NCBI RefSeq assembly: GCF_027925245.1
Contig: NZ_BSDP01000001.1
Span: 930,001-994,000 of the forward strand
Direction: 5' to 3'
DNA from: Agromyces rhizosphaerae
Lineage (GTDB): Bacteria > Actinomycetota > Actinomycetes > Actinomycetales > Microbacteriaceae
DNA length: 64,000 nt
Each line of letters starts with the position of its first letter. Position 1 is the first letter of the stretch. A model generated the notes under the pieces. That model made no database searches. It was not told the origin of the DNA and was given only the letters and a program-made list of their open reading frames with translations. Positions 25,993 to 36,694 of this stretch are shown in pieces. Made by a program: the position numbers and the translations under genes.

Positions 25993-26108
25993 AACGATAC
26001 GTTAATTGAGCGTACCCGCGCAACTGCCGAGTTGCCGCTGCCCTTCGATGAACACCCGGCAATATGAGGACTGGTGTCCGTGCAGTGGGCTAGAATCGTT
26101 GCGCAACG
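25993..26108. promoter_or_regulatory. Divergent promoter region with LacI-type palindromes
   Basis: CGTTGCGCAACG (26097-26108) is a perfect 12-base palindrome, and AACGATACGTT (25993-26003) is a looser AACG/CGTT dyad. They bracket the promoter gap between the fucosidase (minus) and the LacI gene (plus). The 26097 site lies about 105 bases before the LacI start. Confidence 0.5.
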
Positions 26109-26211
26109 TTTCGTTTTCGGGAGGGCGATATTCTGTGATGAGATCATCTCTCGGTAGGCCACGACGCGCCGGCGAACAGATGCGGGAATCGAAGCGACGA
26201 CGGGAGCGGGC

Positions 26212-27240
26212 GTGAGCGGGTCTCCGACGTACGTCGACATCCAGGAACTCACCGGGCTGTCGCTCTCGACGATCTCGAAGTACTTCAACGGCGGGAATGT
26301 CCGCGAGCGCAATCGGATCACGATCGAGGACGCTGTGGCCCGCCTCGGATACCAGGTGAACCAGCACGCTCGGAGCCTTCGCGCTGGCCGTTCGTCGACC
26401 GTAGGCGTACTCCTGCCGGACTTCGGCCAGTCATCGGCGTTCCATCTGTCGATCATCGGCGGCACCGAGGAGATCCTGCGCAGCCGCGGCATCGGCCTCA
26501 TCGTGAGCACGGCCGGCGCACGACCGTCCGGAGTTGACTTCCTGCGCGCGCGAATGGTCGACGGCATCATCGCGGTACCCGACCCCCGCGACGAAGCCGA
26601 GCTCAAGGCGGCCGTTGCGCGCGACATCCCAGTCGTGCTCATCGACCGCCTCATCGACGACGTCGATACCGATGCCGTTGTGCTCGACAACCGGCATGCG
26701 GTCCGCATCGCCGTCGACGCACTGGTCGAGCAGGGACACGAGCGCATCGCGCTGATCTGCGGAACCGACGAGATATGGGCACTCCGCGAGCGGGCGGCGG
26801 GATTCGACGAGGCACTTCGCGCTCACGGCATCACGCCACGCCCTCGATTGATTCGGCGCGGACCACTCACCGCCGAGTTCGGAGATCTCGCCGTCCAGTC
26901 ACTCATGGGTGGCGACGAAGAGATTCCGCCGACCGCGATCGTCTGCGCGAACGACGCGCTGACCCGAGGCGCAATGGGAGCCGTCGTACGACTCGGCATC
27001 CACGTGCCGGACACACTGTCCGTCATCGGCTTCGATGCCGAGGAGATCGCCGACGTCACAACTCCACCACTGCACTACGTTCACCAGCCGACCAGGCAGA
27101 TCGCGGAGGAAGCCGCGCAGCTCATGATCCGTACGCTCAACGACGAAAGCGCGCGGTCAGCGCGCACCGTCGTCCTGAGGGCTCGGCTCGTCGCCGGCCG
27201 TTCGATAGCAGCACCATCGGGTACCGAGCCGCACGCCTGA
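26212..27240 (+). CDS. LacI family transcriptional regulator
   Basis: 342-residue repressor-like protein. The DNA-binding head is divergent: TYVDIQELTGLSLSTISKYF, then a hinge VNQHARSLRAGRSSTVGVLL. The sensor has LALRERAAGFDEALRAHG-like and GIHVPDTLSVIGFDAEEIAD segments typical of the family. The start is taken as GTG at 26212 behind GGGAGCG; no ATG lies in a suitable place. It is divergent from the fucosidase gene and therefore its likely repressor. The downstream 316 bases contain only a gene remnant. Confidence 0.9.
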   Translation: MSGSPTYVDIQELTGLSLSTISKYFNGGNVRERNRITIEDAVARLGYQVNQHARSLRAGRSSTVGVLLPDFGQSSAFHLSIIGGTEEILRSRGIGLIVSTAGARPSGVDFLRARMVDGIIAVPDPRDEAELKAAVARDIPVVLIDRLIDDVDTDAVVLDNRHAVRIAVDALVEQGHERIALICGTDEIWALRERAAGFDEALRAHGITPRPRLIRRGPLTAEFGDLAVQSLMGGDEEIPPTAIVCANDALTRGAMGAVVRLGIHVPDTLSVIGFDAEEIADVTTPPLHYVHQPTRQIAEEAAQLMIRTLNDESARSARTVVLRARLVAGRSIAAPSGTEPHA

Positions 27241-27241
27241 G

Positions 27242-27409
27242 CGCGCTCACTCGGCGCCGCGTCCAGCTCGGCAGGCCTTCCCTGCGCCCGTCGGCATCAC
27301 CTACGTCGACGGCATCGTGCGCGTGATCGGCAGCCGCGGCTCGCAGAAGTTCCTGAACGCCGAGCGCAGCGGGCGGGCGACCGTCGCGTCGGTCGACGGC
27401 GGGCGCTGA
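27242..27409 (+). pseudogene. Fragment of a PPOX-class flavin/F420-binding protein
   Basis: The plus frame ending in TGA at 27407-27409 contains FPAPVGITYVDGIVRVIGSR, then GSQKFLNAERSGRATVASVD. This matches the beta-barrel core of pyridoxamine-5'-phosphate-oxidase-like F420 proteins (consensus P-V-x-x-x-x-D-G-x-x-R-V-x-x-x-x-x-x-K-x-x-N). Upstream sequence gives only a low-complexity RAHSAPRPARQ and no start. It is a truncated relic immediately after the LacI gene. Bases 27410-27556 hold nothing I recognise. Confidence 0.4.
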
Positions 27410-27556
27410 GTCGGCTCGAGGGGCCGGGGCGCATTCCGACCCGCGCCGCGCACGGTCCGCGCCCAGTACCTCCGAACCGGTCATCGGTCAAGCCGGTGGC
27501 GAACGGCGACTCGACGTCACAGGGTGGGAGCACCGACCACGACCAGGGAGGCCGCG

Positions 27557-27781
27557 ATGACGGATGCCACCGGAGCCGACGACACCGCTCCTGACGAGAC
27601 GCCGGGCGAGCCGGACACCGAGGCGGTCCCCGATGAGGAACTCGAGGAGCCGAGCACCGAGACCGAGCCCGGCGAGGAGCCGCGTTCGGCGCAGCCGGAC
27701 GACGCGGAGTCGGACGAGGCGGAGCCGGACCACCGCGCGATCGGGCTCGGGGTCGACGGACCGGAACCGCCGGCCCCCTGA
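27557..27781 (+). CDS. Small acidic low-complexity protein
   Basis: 74-residue protein, MTDATGADDTAPDETPGEPD and onward, rich in Asp, Glu, Pro and Thr, with no hydrophobic segment, so probably disordered and cytoplasmic. The start ATG is supported by GGGAGG five bases upstream. No family recognised. It converges with the FGE-like gene at 27819. Similar short acidic proteins are common in this kind of genome, without known function. Confidence 0.55.
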   Translation: MTDATGADDTAPDETPGEPDTEAVPDEELEEPSTETEPGEEPRSAQPDDAESDEAEPDHRAIGLGVDGPEPPAP

Positions 27782-27818
27782 CGGGGTCCGGCCGCCGGGG
27801 CGGGTGCCGTCCCGCCGC

Positions 27819-28562
27819 TCAGCGCCGCGGCGTCCAGCCCGGCGGGAGCGGCCCGTCGACGTCGGCGCGTTCGAGGTCGGCCTGCGCGGACCATCCCTGC
27901 GCGGCATCCGTGCCGTCGAACCCGCCGCGGGCGACGCGGAAGCCCACGTCCTCGTGGTGCATGCGCGGCGCGCCACCGCGCCGGGTCGAGGCGCGCACGC
28001 TCCAGGCGTCGTCGGCGAACCCGCCGCCGCGGAACACCCGGTAGTCGTCGTAGCGGGCGGGGTCGAGCAGGTCCCAGCACCACTCCCAGACGTTGCCGAG
28101 CGTGTCGAACAGGCCGTTGAGGTTGGGCAGCTTGCCGCCGATGTCCTGCGGCGCGGTCACGCCGTCGGCGCTCGTCCACGCGATCTCGGCGAGCGGGCCG
28201 TACTGCGGCTGGTTCGAGCCGGCGCGGCACGCGAACTCCCACTCGGCCTCGGTCGGCAGCCGGTAGCCGTCGGCGTCGACGTGCCAGGTGACCTCCTCAC
28301 CGTCGAACGCGTACGCGGGGTCGAGGCCCTCCCACTCGGATGCCGCGTTGCAGAAGCGGATCGCGCGCAGCCAGCTGACATCCGTCGCCGGCCGCCGCGG
28401 GTGGTGCGCGGTCTCCCCCAGCAGCTCGGCGAGCTGCTCCTGCGTGACCGGGAACACCCCGATCTCGAACGGCTCGAGCTCGACGCTCCACCGCACCTTG
28501 CGCCGGGCGTCGTGCAGCCGCACGGTGCCGCCGTCGATGCGGGCGAGCTCGATGTCGGTCAC
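27819..28562 (-). CDS. Formylglycine-generating-enzyme-like (SUMF1 domain) protein
   Basis: 247 residues covering one SUMF1/FGE-sulfatase domain: FEIGVFPVTQEQLAELL at the N-terminus, GYRLPTEAEWEFACRAGSNQ, then LFDTLGNVWEWCWDLLDP and GFRVARG near the end. True FGE enzymes carry a catalytic Cys pair after the R-G-G-S motif (consensus GGSxxCxxxYC); here the same place reads VFRGGGFADDAWSVRAST, with no cysteine. It is therefore unlikely to make formylglycine and may be a structural or EgtB-like relative. Start GTG at 28562. The downstream limit abuts the small acidic gene. Confidence 0.82.
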   Translation of the reverse strand: MTDIELARIDGGTVRLHDARRKVRWSVELEPFEIGVFPVTQEQLAELLGETAHHPRRPATDVSWLRAIRFCNAASEWEGLDPAYAFDGEEVTWHVDADGYRLPTEAEWEFACRAGSNQPQYGPLAEIAWTSADGVTAPQDIGGKLPNLNGLFDTLGNVWEWCWDLLDPARYDDYRVFRGGGFADDAWSVRASTRRGGAPRMHHEDVGFRVARGGFDGTDAAQGWSAQADLERADVDGPLPPGWTPRR

Positions 28563-28603
28563 CGCGTCAGTCTCGCACGGCGGCAGCCCGGCAGGCTCGG
28601 GGC

Positions 28604-29539
28604 TCAGCGCGCGGCCGCGACCACCCAGGCCACGACCCGCTCGAGCAGCGCGGCGTCGGTCGGCTCGCGGAGCAGCCGGCGGTAGGCGCCGAGCGACGGG
28701 ACGTCGGGGTCGTCGCGCAGCAGGTGGGTGAGGTCGGCGGGGCGCCGGGTCTCGACCGGCCCCGGCGCCGCCGCGGCGATGCGCTCGAGGTCGTCGGGGT
28801 CGACCTGCAGGTCCTTGCCGCCGGTGATCGCCAGGATGGGCGCCGCGACCTGTGCCAGGTCGCGGGCCGGGTCGGACGCGAGCAGCTCGCGGTGCCACTT
28901 CGCGTTGACCCGCTGCCCCTGGATGCGGATCACGTCGTCGGTGCTCGCGAGCAGCCGGTCGAGGGTGCGCCGCTGCTGCCGGACCACGTCGATGCGCAGC
29001 ACCCGCACGACGAACCTGGCGAACGGCGGCAGCGCGTCGGCCACCCGCTGCGCCTGCCACGCGAGCATCTCCTCGCCGGTCACGCCCGGTGCCGCGAGCA
29101 GCACGACGCCCGCGAGCGCCGCGTCGGCGGCGGCGACCTGCGTCGCGATGATGCCGCCCTCGCTGTGGCCGATGAGCACGACCGGCAGGCCGGGCACGGC
29201 CGCGCGCAGCTCGGCGAGCGCCGCCGTGGCGTCCGCGACGTTGTCGCTCAGCCCGGCCGAGAGGTAGTCGCCGCCGGATGCACCCACACCGCGCTTGTCG
29301 TAGCGCAACGAGGCGACGCCCGAGTCGGCGAGCGCTGCCGCGAGGTCGCGCGTCACACCCAGCCGCATCCGCCTGTGGTCGCTGTTGCGATCGACCTGCC
29401 CCGACCCGGGGATCAGGAGGGCGGCGGCGACGGGCTCGCCCTCGGGGCGCGCCAGCGTGCCGACGAGTGGGACCCCGTCGGATGCCTCGAAGCGGCGCTC
29501 GGCCTCGGTGCCGGTCGTGCGGACGTGCGATGCGGTCAT
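28604..29539 (-). CDS. Alpha/beta hydrolase
   Basis: 311-residue serine hydrolase. The nucleophile elbow is VVLIGHSEGGIIATQVA (G-H-S-E-G-G), the oxyanion region LLIPGSGQVDRNSDHRRM, and a later acid in AITGGKDLQVDPDD. The His is likely in DLTHLLRDDPDVP. This layout is that of bacterial peptidase/esterase-like alpha/beta hydrolases acting on small esters. Start ATG at 29539 follows GGAAGGGA. It lies just downstream of a winged-helix regulator gene, with a perfect-armed palindrome in the 55-base gap, so the pair is probably co-regulated. Confidence 0.9.
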   Translation of the reverse strand: MTASHVRTTGTEAERRFEASDGVPLVGTLARPEGEPVAAALLIPGSGQVDRNSDHRRMRLGVTRDLAAALADSGVASLRYDKRGVGASGGDYLSAGLSDNVADATAALAELRAAVPGLPVVLIGHSEGGIIATQVAAADAALAGVVLLAAPGVTGEEMLAWQAQRVADALPPFARFVVRVLRIDVVRQQRRTLDRLLASTDDVIRIQGQRVNAKWHRELLASDPARDLAQVAAPILAITGGKDLQVDPDDLERIAAAAPGPVETRRPADLTHLLRDDPDVPSLGAYRRLLREPTDAALLERVVAWVVAAAR

Positions 29540-29563
29540 GCGGATCCCTTCCGCTCTCCATTA

Positions 29564-29579
29564 TTCTCATTCATGAGAA
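29564..29579. promoter_or_regulatory. Inverted repeat operator TTCTCAT-TC-ATGAGAA
   Basis: Seven-base perfect arms with a two-base spacer. It is in the gap between the regulator gene (29595-30140) and the hydrolase gene (28604-29539). The local A/T richness also suits a promoter, and a winged-helix dimer is the likely reader. Confidence 0.55.
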
Positions 29580-29594
29580 CAATGCAAGCCGGGC

Positions 29595-30140
29595 TCACTC
29601 ACGCTCCTCGTCGGGGATGAGCACCGTGGAGAGGACTCGTCGCCGCCGGCCCGGGGCGGGGGCATTGCGCGACCATCGCTTGGCGAGGCCGCCGAGCTCG
29701 CCGACGAACTCGTCGAGTTCCTCGTCGGTCATCCAGAACGCCCGGTGGCGGAAGCCGACGCCGTCGACCGCGAGGTCGGCGCCGTCCCTGGCGAGGTAGG
29801 CGTCGAAGTCCGCGAGCAGGCCCGCGACGAAGGCGGCGAAGGCGGCGCGGTGCGCCTCCGGGCCGAGGCCCGCGAGGTCGGCTCCCCCGACGTGGGCGGC
29901 GCCGTCATGCAGCTCGTAGGTGCGCTCGGTCGCCCCGCGGGCGGCCCGCTCGCCCACCACGTCGAGCACCCCGGCGTCCGCGAGCGTCGACACGTGCCGG
30001 TACAGCGTCGCGGTCGCGACGTCGGGCAGCTCGGCGGCGAGCTCTGCCGTCGTCATGCGGCGCCCGCCGAGCAGCGTGCGGATGACGCGCAGGCGCACCG
30101 GATGGAGGATCAGGTCGGCGGTGCCGTTCGCTCGGGCCAT
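29595..30140 (-). CDS. Winged-helix (ArsR-type) transcriptional regulator
   Basis: 181-residue protein. The N-terminal winged helix (LILHPVRLRVIRTLLGGRRM, then TTAELAAELPDVATATLYRH) is typical of ArsR/helix-turn-helix-20 regulators. The C-terminal half is helical with several Asp and Arg residues and no obvious metal-binding Cys. Start ATG at 30140. It sits immediately upstream of the hydrolase gene and is the obvious candidate for reading the TTCTCAT palindrome between them. The ligand is unknown. Confidence 0.85.
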   Translation of the reverse strand: MARANGTADLILHPVRLRVIRTLLGGRRMTTAELAAELPDVATATLYRHVSTLADAGVLDVVGERAARGATERTYELHDGAAHVGGADLAGLGPEAHRAAFAAFVAGLLADFDAYLARDGADLAVDGVGFRHRAFWMTDEELDEFVGELGGLAKRWSRNAPAPGRRRRVLSTVLIPDEERE

Positions 30141-30190
30141 GACCCGATGATCTCACCGCCGGCGCACCCTGGGGGGGGAGCACGCCCTGC

Positions 30191-31270
30191 TCAGAGCCGG
30201 TCGAGGAGGCGCAGCCCCGGCTCGGCGCGCTCGGCCCACCAGGCGATGCGGGCGTGGGCGGGATCCTCGTCCGAGCCGCGGTCGGTCTCGTAGTCGACGA
30301 GGACCGCCGCCATCATCGCGAACACGGCCGTCATGCACAGGTCGATGTGATCGTCCCACCACGACATCGACCCATCGGACCCCAGTGAGGCCGCAAGCAT
30401 GGCGCGGTAGTCGGCGATGGCTTCGTCGGGTGACATGACCGCGGAGGGCTGCGACATCAAGAGCAGGTAGGCCAGGTCGATGCCCGGCGGCGCCACGGTC
30501 GGGCGAGCCCAGTCGACGAACGTGGTGCGGCGCCCATCGAATGCGACGTTCGCCGGCCTGACGTCCGCGTGCACGAGGGTCCGCGGCGCACCGGCCAGCG
30601 CATGGACGACCGGGGACGGATCCACCACCAGCGATCGCAGGTCCCGGGCCAGCCCCGACCCCACGGGGCCCGCGAGGTCGGACCAGCCCTCGTCGATCAG
30701 GTCGATGATGAAGTGTCCCGGGACCGCCTGCCGCAGTGCCGGCAGCCGCGCCGGTCCCAGATGCCCCAGCACCTGCTCCAGATCGCACAGCACCCCTGCG
30801 GATCGACCCAGCACCGGATGCTCCCAATAGGCCGCGTGCATCGCCGCGAGCGCGCGCAGCACTCCCGCGACCCACTCCGCGGTGATCGGCTCGTCCTCGG
30901 CGAGGAACTCCGCGGAGCGATCGTGCATGAGCAGCGAGGAGCTCCGTTGAGTCCTGGCAGCGGCCACGATCGCGTGATCGACCCCCGACGGCAGCATGTC
31001 CAGCAGGCCGGTCTCCCACACGGCCACCTCGCGATCGACCGAGTCGCCGGTCGCGATCGACACCCAGTCCCGCGCGCGGTCGACCGTCTTGAGGAACAGG
31101 CTCGGCGCGGCTTCCCCGTCGATCAGCACTCCCTCGAACCGGGCCTCGGTCGACGAGTGCCCCTTCGTGGCTACCGGGACGCGACCGACGGAGCTCACCG
31201 GGCGCGCGAGCGCGTCCGACACGGTCGCGGGGTCGAGCATCTCCTCCACCGTCGAGCACACCCGATGCAT
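30191..31270 (-). CDS. Aminoglycoside-phosphotransferase-like (APH/ChoK) kinase
   Basis: About 359 residues of the APH/ecdysteroid-kinase superfamily. The catalytic loop is LVHADVRPANVAFDGRR (H-x-D-x-R-x-x-N) and the metal-binding segment is FVDWARPTVAPPGIDLAYL with the Asp of VDW. An earlier Lys, in SLFLKTVDR, is the candidate ATP-binding Lys. The ATG at 31270 is used because GAGGGTG lies just upstream; an earlier ATG at 31297 would overlap the neighbouring gene. Such proteins phosphorylate small alcohols or sugars; aminoglycoside resistance cannot be concluded from sequence. It is a few bases after the luciferase-like gene. Confidence 0.82.
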   Translation of the reverse strand: MHRVCSTVEEMLDPATVSDALARPVSSVGRVPVATKGHSSTEARFEGVLIDGEAAPSLFLKTVDRARDWVSIATGDSVDREVAVWETGLLDMLPSGVDHAIVAAARTQRSSSLLMHDRSAEFLAEDEPITAEWVAGVLRALAAMHAAYWEHPVLGRSAGVLCDLEQVLGHLGPARLPALRQAVPGHFIIDLIDEGWSDLAGPVGSGLARDLRSLVVDPSPVVHALAGAPRTLVHADVRPANVAFDGRRTTFVDWARPTVAPPGIDLAYLLLMSQPSAVMSPDEAIADYRAMLAASLGSDGSMSWWDDHIDLCMTAVFAMMAAVLVDYETDRGSDEDPAHARIAWWAERAEPGLRLLDRL

Positions 31271-31274
31271 GCCA

Positions 31275-32048
31275 TCACCCTCGACTCGGACCCGCATCGA
31301 CGACGCCCGCGCACTCGTCGCGGGATCCCATCAGTGGGACCATCGCCCAGTCGGCCGTACCGGCGTCATCGAGTTCGCCCGCCCACACCAGCTCCACCGG
31401 GTGCTCCGGGTCGGAGAACTCGCTTCGCGTCCGCCGCAGGTCGGCCACCGTCGCATCGGCGGGGTCGTTGTCGGGTCCGATCCAGCCGTCCCACCTGGCG
31501 GCGCGGCGCTTCGCCGGGGCGCTGTCGCCGCCGACCCAGATCGGCACGCGCGGTTGCTGCACCGGCACCGCAGCTAGGGTGACACCGTCGACGGTGAAGT
31601 GCTCGCCGTGATGGTCGACCCGCTCGCCGCTCCAGAGCCGGACGATCACGTCGAGCGCCTCATCGAGTTGCGCCGCCCGCACCCAGCGATCACCGCTCTG
31701 GCCGAACATCTCGAAGCTGCGCGCCACGTCGCCGATGCCGACGCCGAGGGTCATCCGCCCGTCGGAGAGCACGTCGAGGCTCGCAACGATCGACGCCACG
31801 ACGTACGGCTGGAACGCCGGGAGCGGTGCGATGCACGTGCCGATCCGCATGCGCGATGTCGCCGATGCGACGGCGGCGGGCACCACCCACGGGTCGTAGG
31901 TCTTCGGCGGGGCGTCGCCGGAGACGAACCCTCCCCAAGTGAAGTAGCCGTCCCAGCCTGCCTGTTCCGCTCGCTGGGCCAGGCGCGCCGCCTCGCGCGG
32001 GTCCCCGAACGGACCCCAGTGCGGAACGGCGAGCGCGAACCTGGTCAC
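31275..32048 (-). CDS. LLM-class flavin-dependent oxidoreductase
   Basis: 257-residue luciferase-like monooxygenase or F420-dependent reductase-fold protein. Family segments: VPHWGPFGDPREAARLAQRA at the N-terminus, RMRIGTCIAPLPAFQPYVVA, LSDGRMTLGVGIGDVARSFE, and VPIWVGGDSAPAKRRAARW. GTG at 32048 is the only suitable start. Slightly shorter than the usual 300 residues, lacking part of the C-terminal barrel. The 130 bases to nrdF carry a terminator hairpin, so it is transcribed separately from the reductase operon. Confidence 0.85.
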   Translation of the reverse strand: MTRFALAVPHWGPFGDPREAARLAQRAEQAGWDGYFTWGGFVSGDAPPKTYDPWVVPAAVASATSRMRIGTCIAPLPAFQPYVVASIVASLDVLSDGRMTLGVGIGDVARSFEMFGQSGDRWVRAAQLDEALDVIVRLWSGERVDHHGEHFTVDGVTLAAVPVQQPRVPIWVGGDSAPAKRRAARWDGWIGPDNDPADATVADLRRTRSEFSDPEHPVELVWAGELDDAGTADWAMVPLMGSRDECAGVVDAGPSRG

Positions 32049-32108
32049 GCGGCCACCCTAGCCCGCGGGCGGAAGCGGCGTTGCGGTGGTGCACACCGCG
32101 CACGCGAA

Positions 32109-32135
32109 GGGGCGGATGCCGGCCGCATCCGCCCC
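32109..32135 (-). terminator. Terminator hairpin after nrdF
   Basis: GGGGCGGATGC (32109-32119) pairs perfectly with GCATCCGCCCC (32125-32135), an 11-bp stem with a 5-base loop. It lies 45-70 bases past the nrdF stop in the direction of transcription and before the luciferase-like start. There is no strong U-run, normal in high-GC genomes. Confidence 0.7.
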
Positions 32136-32178
32136 CTCTCTGTGCGCGCCCGGGCCGCCCGGGTCGTCTGGTGGAGGA

Positions 32179-34007
<1,829 letters not shown>

Positions 34008-34011
34008 GGTC

Positions 34012-36147
34012 TCAGAGCATGCAGGAGACGCAACCGTCCACGCCCGTGCCCTCGAGCGCCAGCTGCCGCAGGCGGATGTAGTAGATGGTCTTGATGCCCT
34101 TGCGCCACGCGTAGATCTGGGCCCGGTTGATGTCGCGGGTCGTCGCGGTGTCCTTGAAGAACAGCGTGAGCGACAGGCCCTGGTCGACGTGCTGCGTCGC
34201 CGCGGCGTACGTGTCGATGACCTTCTCGTAGCCGATCTCGTACGCGTCCTCGTAGTACTCGAGGTTCTCGTTCGTCATGAACGGCGCCGGGTAGTACACG
34301 CGCCCGAGCTTGCCCTCCTTGCGGATCTCGATCTTCGACGCGATCGGGTGGATCGACGACGTCGAGTTGTTGATGTACGAGATCGACCCGGTGGGGGGCA
34401 CGGCCTGCAGGTTCTGGTTGTAGATGCCGAACTCGCGAACGGATGCCTCGAGCTCGCGCCAGTCCTCCTGGGTGGGGATGTGCACGTCGGCGTCGGCGAA
34501 GAGCTGCGCCACCTTCTCGGTCTGCGGCGCCCACGGGGCATCCGTGTACTTGCGGAAGAACTCGCCGGAGGCGTACTTCGAGTCGGCGAAGCCGTCGAAG
34601 GTCTCACCGCGCTCCTTCGCGATGAGGTTCGACGTGTTCAGCGCGTGGAACAGCACCGTGTAGAAGTAGATGTTCGTGAAGTCGAGGCCTTCCTCCGAGC
34701 CGTAGTGGATGTGCTCGCGGGCGAGGTAGCCGTGCAGGTTCATCTGGCCGAGGCCGATGGCGTGCGACTTGTCGTTGCCGTCCTCCACCGAGCGCACCGA
34801 CGAGATGTGCGACATGTTCGACACGGCGGTGAGGCCGCGGATCGCCGTCTCGACGGTCTTGCCGAAGTTCGGCGAGTCCATGGTGAGCGCGATGTTTAGC
34901 GACCCGAGGTTGCAGGAGATGTCCTTGCCGATCTGGGCGTACGACAGGTCCTCGTTGTAGGTCGTCGGCGTGTTGACCTGGAGGATCTCCGAGCACAGGT
35001 TCGACATGTTGATACGGCCCTTGATCGGGTTCGCCTTGTTCACCGTGTCCTCGAACACGATGTACGGGTAGCCCGACTCGAACTGGATCTCGGCGAGGGT
35101 CTGGAAGAACTGGCGCGCGTTGATCTTCGTCTTCTTGATGCGCGGGTCGTTCACCATCGCGCGGTAGTGCTCGGAGATGGGCACGTCGCCGAACGGCTTC
35201 TTGTACACGCGCTCGACGTCGTACGGCGAGAAGAGGTACATGTCCTCGTTGTTCTTCGCCAGCTCGAACGTGATGTCGGGGATGACCACGCCGAGCGAGA
35301 GCGTCTTGATGCGGATCTTCTCGTCGGCGTTCTCGCGCTTGGTGTCGAGGAACCGCATGATGTCGGGGTGGTGGGCGCTGAGGTAGACGGCGCCGGCGCC
35401 CTGGCGGGCCCCGAGCTGGTTCGCGTAGGAGAATGAGTCCTCCAGCAGCTTCATCACCGGGATGATGCCCGACGACTGGTTCTCGATCTGCTTGATCGGC
35501 GCGCCGGCCTCGCGGATGTTGCTGAGCGACAGCGCGACGCCGCCGCCGCGCTTCGACAGCTGCAGGGCGGAGTTGATGCCGCGCGAGATCGACTCCATGT
35601 TGTCCTCGATGCGGAGGAGGAAGCAGGAGACGAGCTCGCCGCGCTGGGCCTTGCCCGTGTTGAGGAACGTCGGGGTGGCCGGCTGGAAGCGGCCGGCGAT
35701 GATCTCCTCGACGAGGTGGGTCGCGAGGTCCTCGTCGCCCTGCGCGAGGCCGAGCGCGGTCATGACGACGCGGTCCTCGAAGCGCTCGAGGTAGCGCTTG
35801 CCGTCGAAGGTCTTCAGCGTGTAGCTCGTGTAGTACTTGAACGCGCCGAGGAAGGTGTCGAAGCGGAACTTCTTCGAGTACGCCAGGGCGTTCAGGCGCT
35901 CGATGAACTCGAACGAGTACTGCTCGAGCACGGCGCCCTCGTAGTACTCCTTCTCGACCAGGTAGTCGAGCCGCTCCTTGAGGGAGTGGAAGAAGACCGT
36001 GTTCTGGTTGACGTGCTGGAGGAAGTACTCCCGTGCGGCCTCGCGGTCCTTGTCGAACTGGATCTCCCCGTTGGGGCCGTACAGGTTCAGCATCGCGTTC
36101 AGCGAGTGGTAGTCCATGCCACTCGACGTGCGCGGCGCGTCGATCAC
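34012..36147 (-). CDS. nrdE: Class Ib ribonucleotide-diphosphate reductase alpha subunit
   Basis: Large catalytic subunit, about 711 residues. Active-site Cys and thiol motifs visible: [52 protein letters not shown], and the C-terminal DGCVSCML pair that exchanges electrons with NrdH. Effector and substrate segments such as [20 protein letters not shown] are intact. GTG at 36147 is preferred since it forms a GTGA overlap with the nrdI stop; a TTG at 36171 and the ATG at 36117 are alternatives. Second from the end of the nrdHIEF operon, followed by the GIY-YIG gene. Confidence 0.96.
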   Translation of the reverse strand: MIDAPRTSSGMDYHSLNAMLNLYGPNGEIQFDKDREAAREYFLQHVNQNTVFFHSLKERLDYLVEKEYYEGAVLEQYSFEFIERLNALAYSKKFRFDTFLGAFKYYTSYTLKTFDGKRYLERFEDRVVMTALGLAQGDEDLATHLVEEIIAGRFQPATPTFLNTGKAQRGELVSCFLLRIEDNMESISRGINSALQLSKRGGGVALSLSNIREAGAPIKQIENQSSGIIPVMKLLEDSFSYANQLGARQGAGAVYLSAHHPDIMRFLDTKRENADEKIRIKTLSLGVVIPDITFELAKNNEDMYLFSPYDVERVYKKPFGDVPISEHYRAMVNDPRIKKTKINARQFFQTLAEIQFESGYPYIVFEDTVNKANPIKGRINMSNLCSEILQVNTPTTYNEDLSYAQIGKDISCNLGSLNIALTMDSPNFGKTVETAIRGLTAVSNMSHISSVRSVEDGNDKSHAIGLGQMNLHGYLAREHIHYGSEEGLDFTNIYFYTVLFHALNTSNLIAKERGETFDGFADSKYASGEFFRKYTDAPWAPQTEKVAQLFADADVHIPTQEDWRELEASVREFGIYNQNLQAVPPTGSISYINNSTSSIHPIASKIEIRKEGKLGRVYYPAPFMTNENLEYYEDAYEIGYEKVIDTYAAATQHVDQGLSLTLFFKDTATTRDINRAQIYAWRKGIKTIYYIRLRQLALEGTGVDGCVSCML

Positions 36148-36557
36148 TGCGGTTGCAGCTGCATTGTCCAAAATGCGTCCAATCCCTCATTGACGGCGCT
36201 GACGTCGTCTGGCGTTCCGAAGAGTTCGAGCTTGTACAGGAAGGGCACGTGGCACTTCTCGGCGATGATGTCGCCGGCGATGCAATAGCCCGACCCGAAG
36301 TTGGTGTTGCCCGCGGCGATGACGCCGCGGATGAGCGAGCGGTTGTGCGGGTCGTTCAGGAACCTGATGACCTGCTTGGGTACGGCGCCGGCTCCGTTGC
36401 CGCCGCCGTAGGTGGGGAGCACGAGCACGTAGGGCTCGTCGGCGACGAGCGGCTCGTCCGAGGGGTACAGCGGGATGCGCGCGGCCTCGCGGCCGAGCTT
36501 CTCGATGAACCGATGCGTGTTGCCCGAGACGCTGGAGAAGTAGACGAGGTCCGTCAT
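36144..36557 (-). CDS. nrdI: Ribonucleotide reductase flavodoxin-like protein NrdI
   Basis: 137-residue flavodoxin-like protein that supplies oxidant for assembling the manganese-tyrosyl cofactor of NrdF. The FMN-binding segments are [19 protein letters not shown] and [20 protein letters not shown]; the 80s-loop region is [19 protein letters not shown]. Start ATG at 36557 follows GGAGGCGGAC. It is between nrdH and nrdE, as in other actinobacteria. Confidence 0.95.
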   Translation of the reverse strand: MTDLVYFSSVSGNTHRFIEKLGREAARIPLYPSDEPLVADEPYVLVLPTYGGGNGAGAVPKQVIRFLNDPHNRSLIRGVIAAGNTNFGSGYCIAGDIIAEKCHVPFLYKLELFGTPDDVSAVNEGLDAFWTMQLQPQ

Positions 36558-36694
36558 GTCCGCCTCCGGTCGTGTCTGGTCTGCTGGGTCGTGTCGTGGT
36601 GGTGCATCATGAGCCGCCGGGCGATCCCGGGCGGGAGGAGGATGCGGCACCGACGAGGTCGGAGCCCGTCCGGCTCCCGACCCGTGGGACCTGC

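Noticed and set aside
30191..31270. APH-like kinase as an antibiotic-resistance gene
   Set aside because: The kinase motifs are general to a large superfamily, there is no close match to a named resistance enzyme by eye, and no mobile element or integron context.
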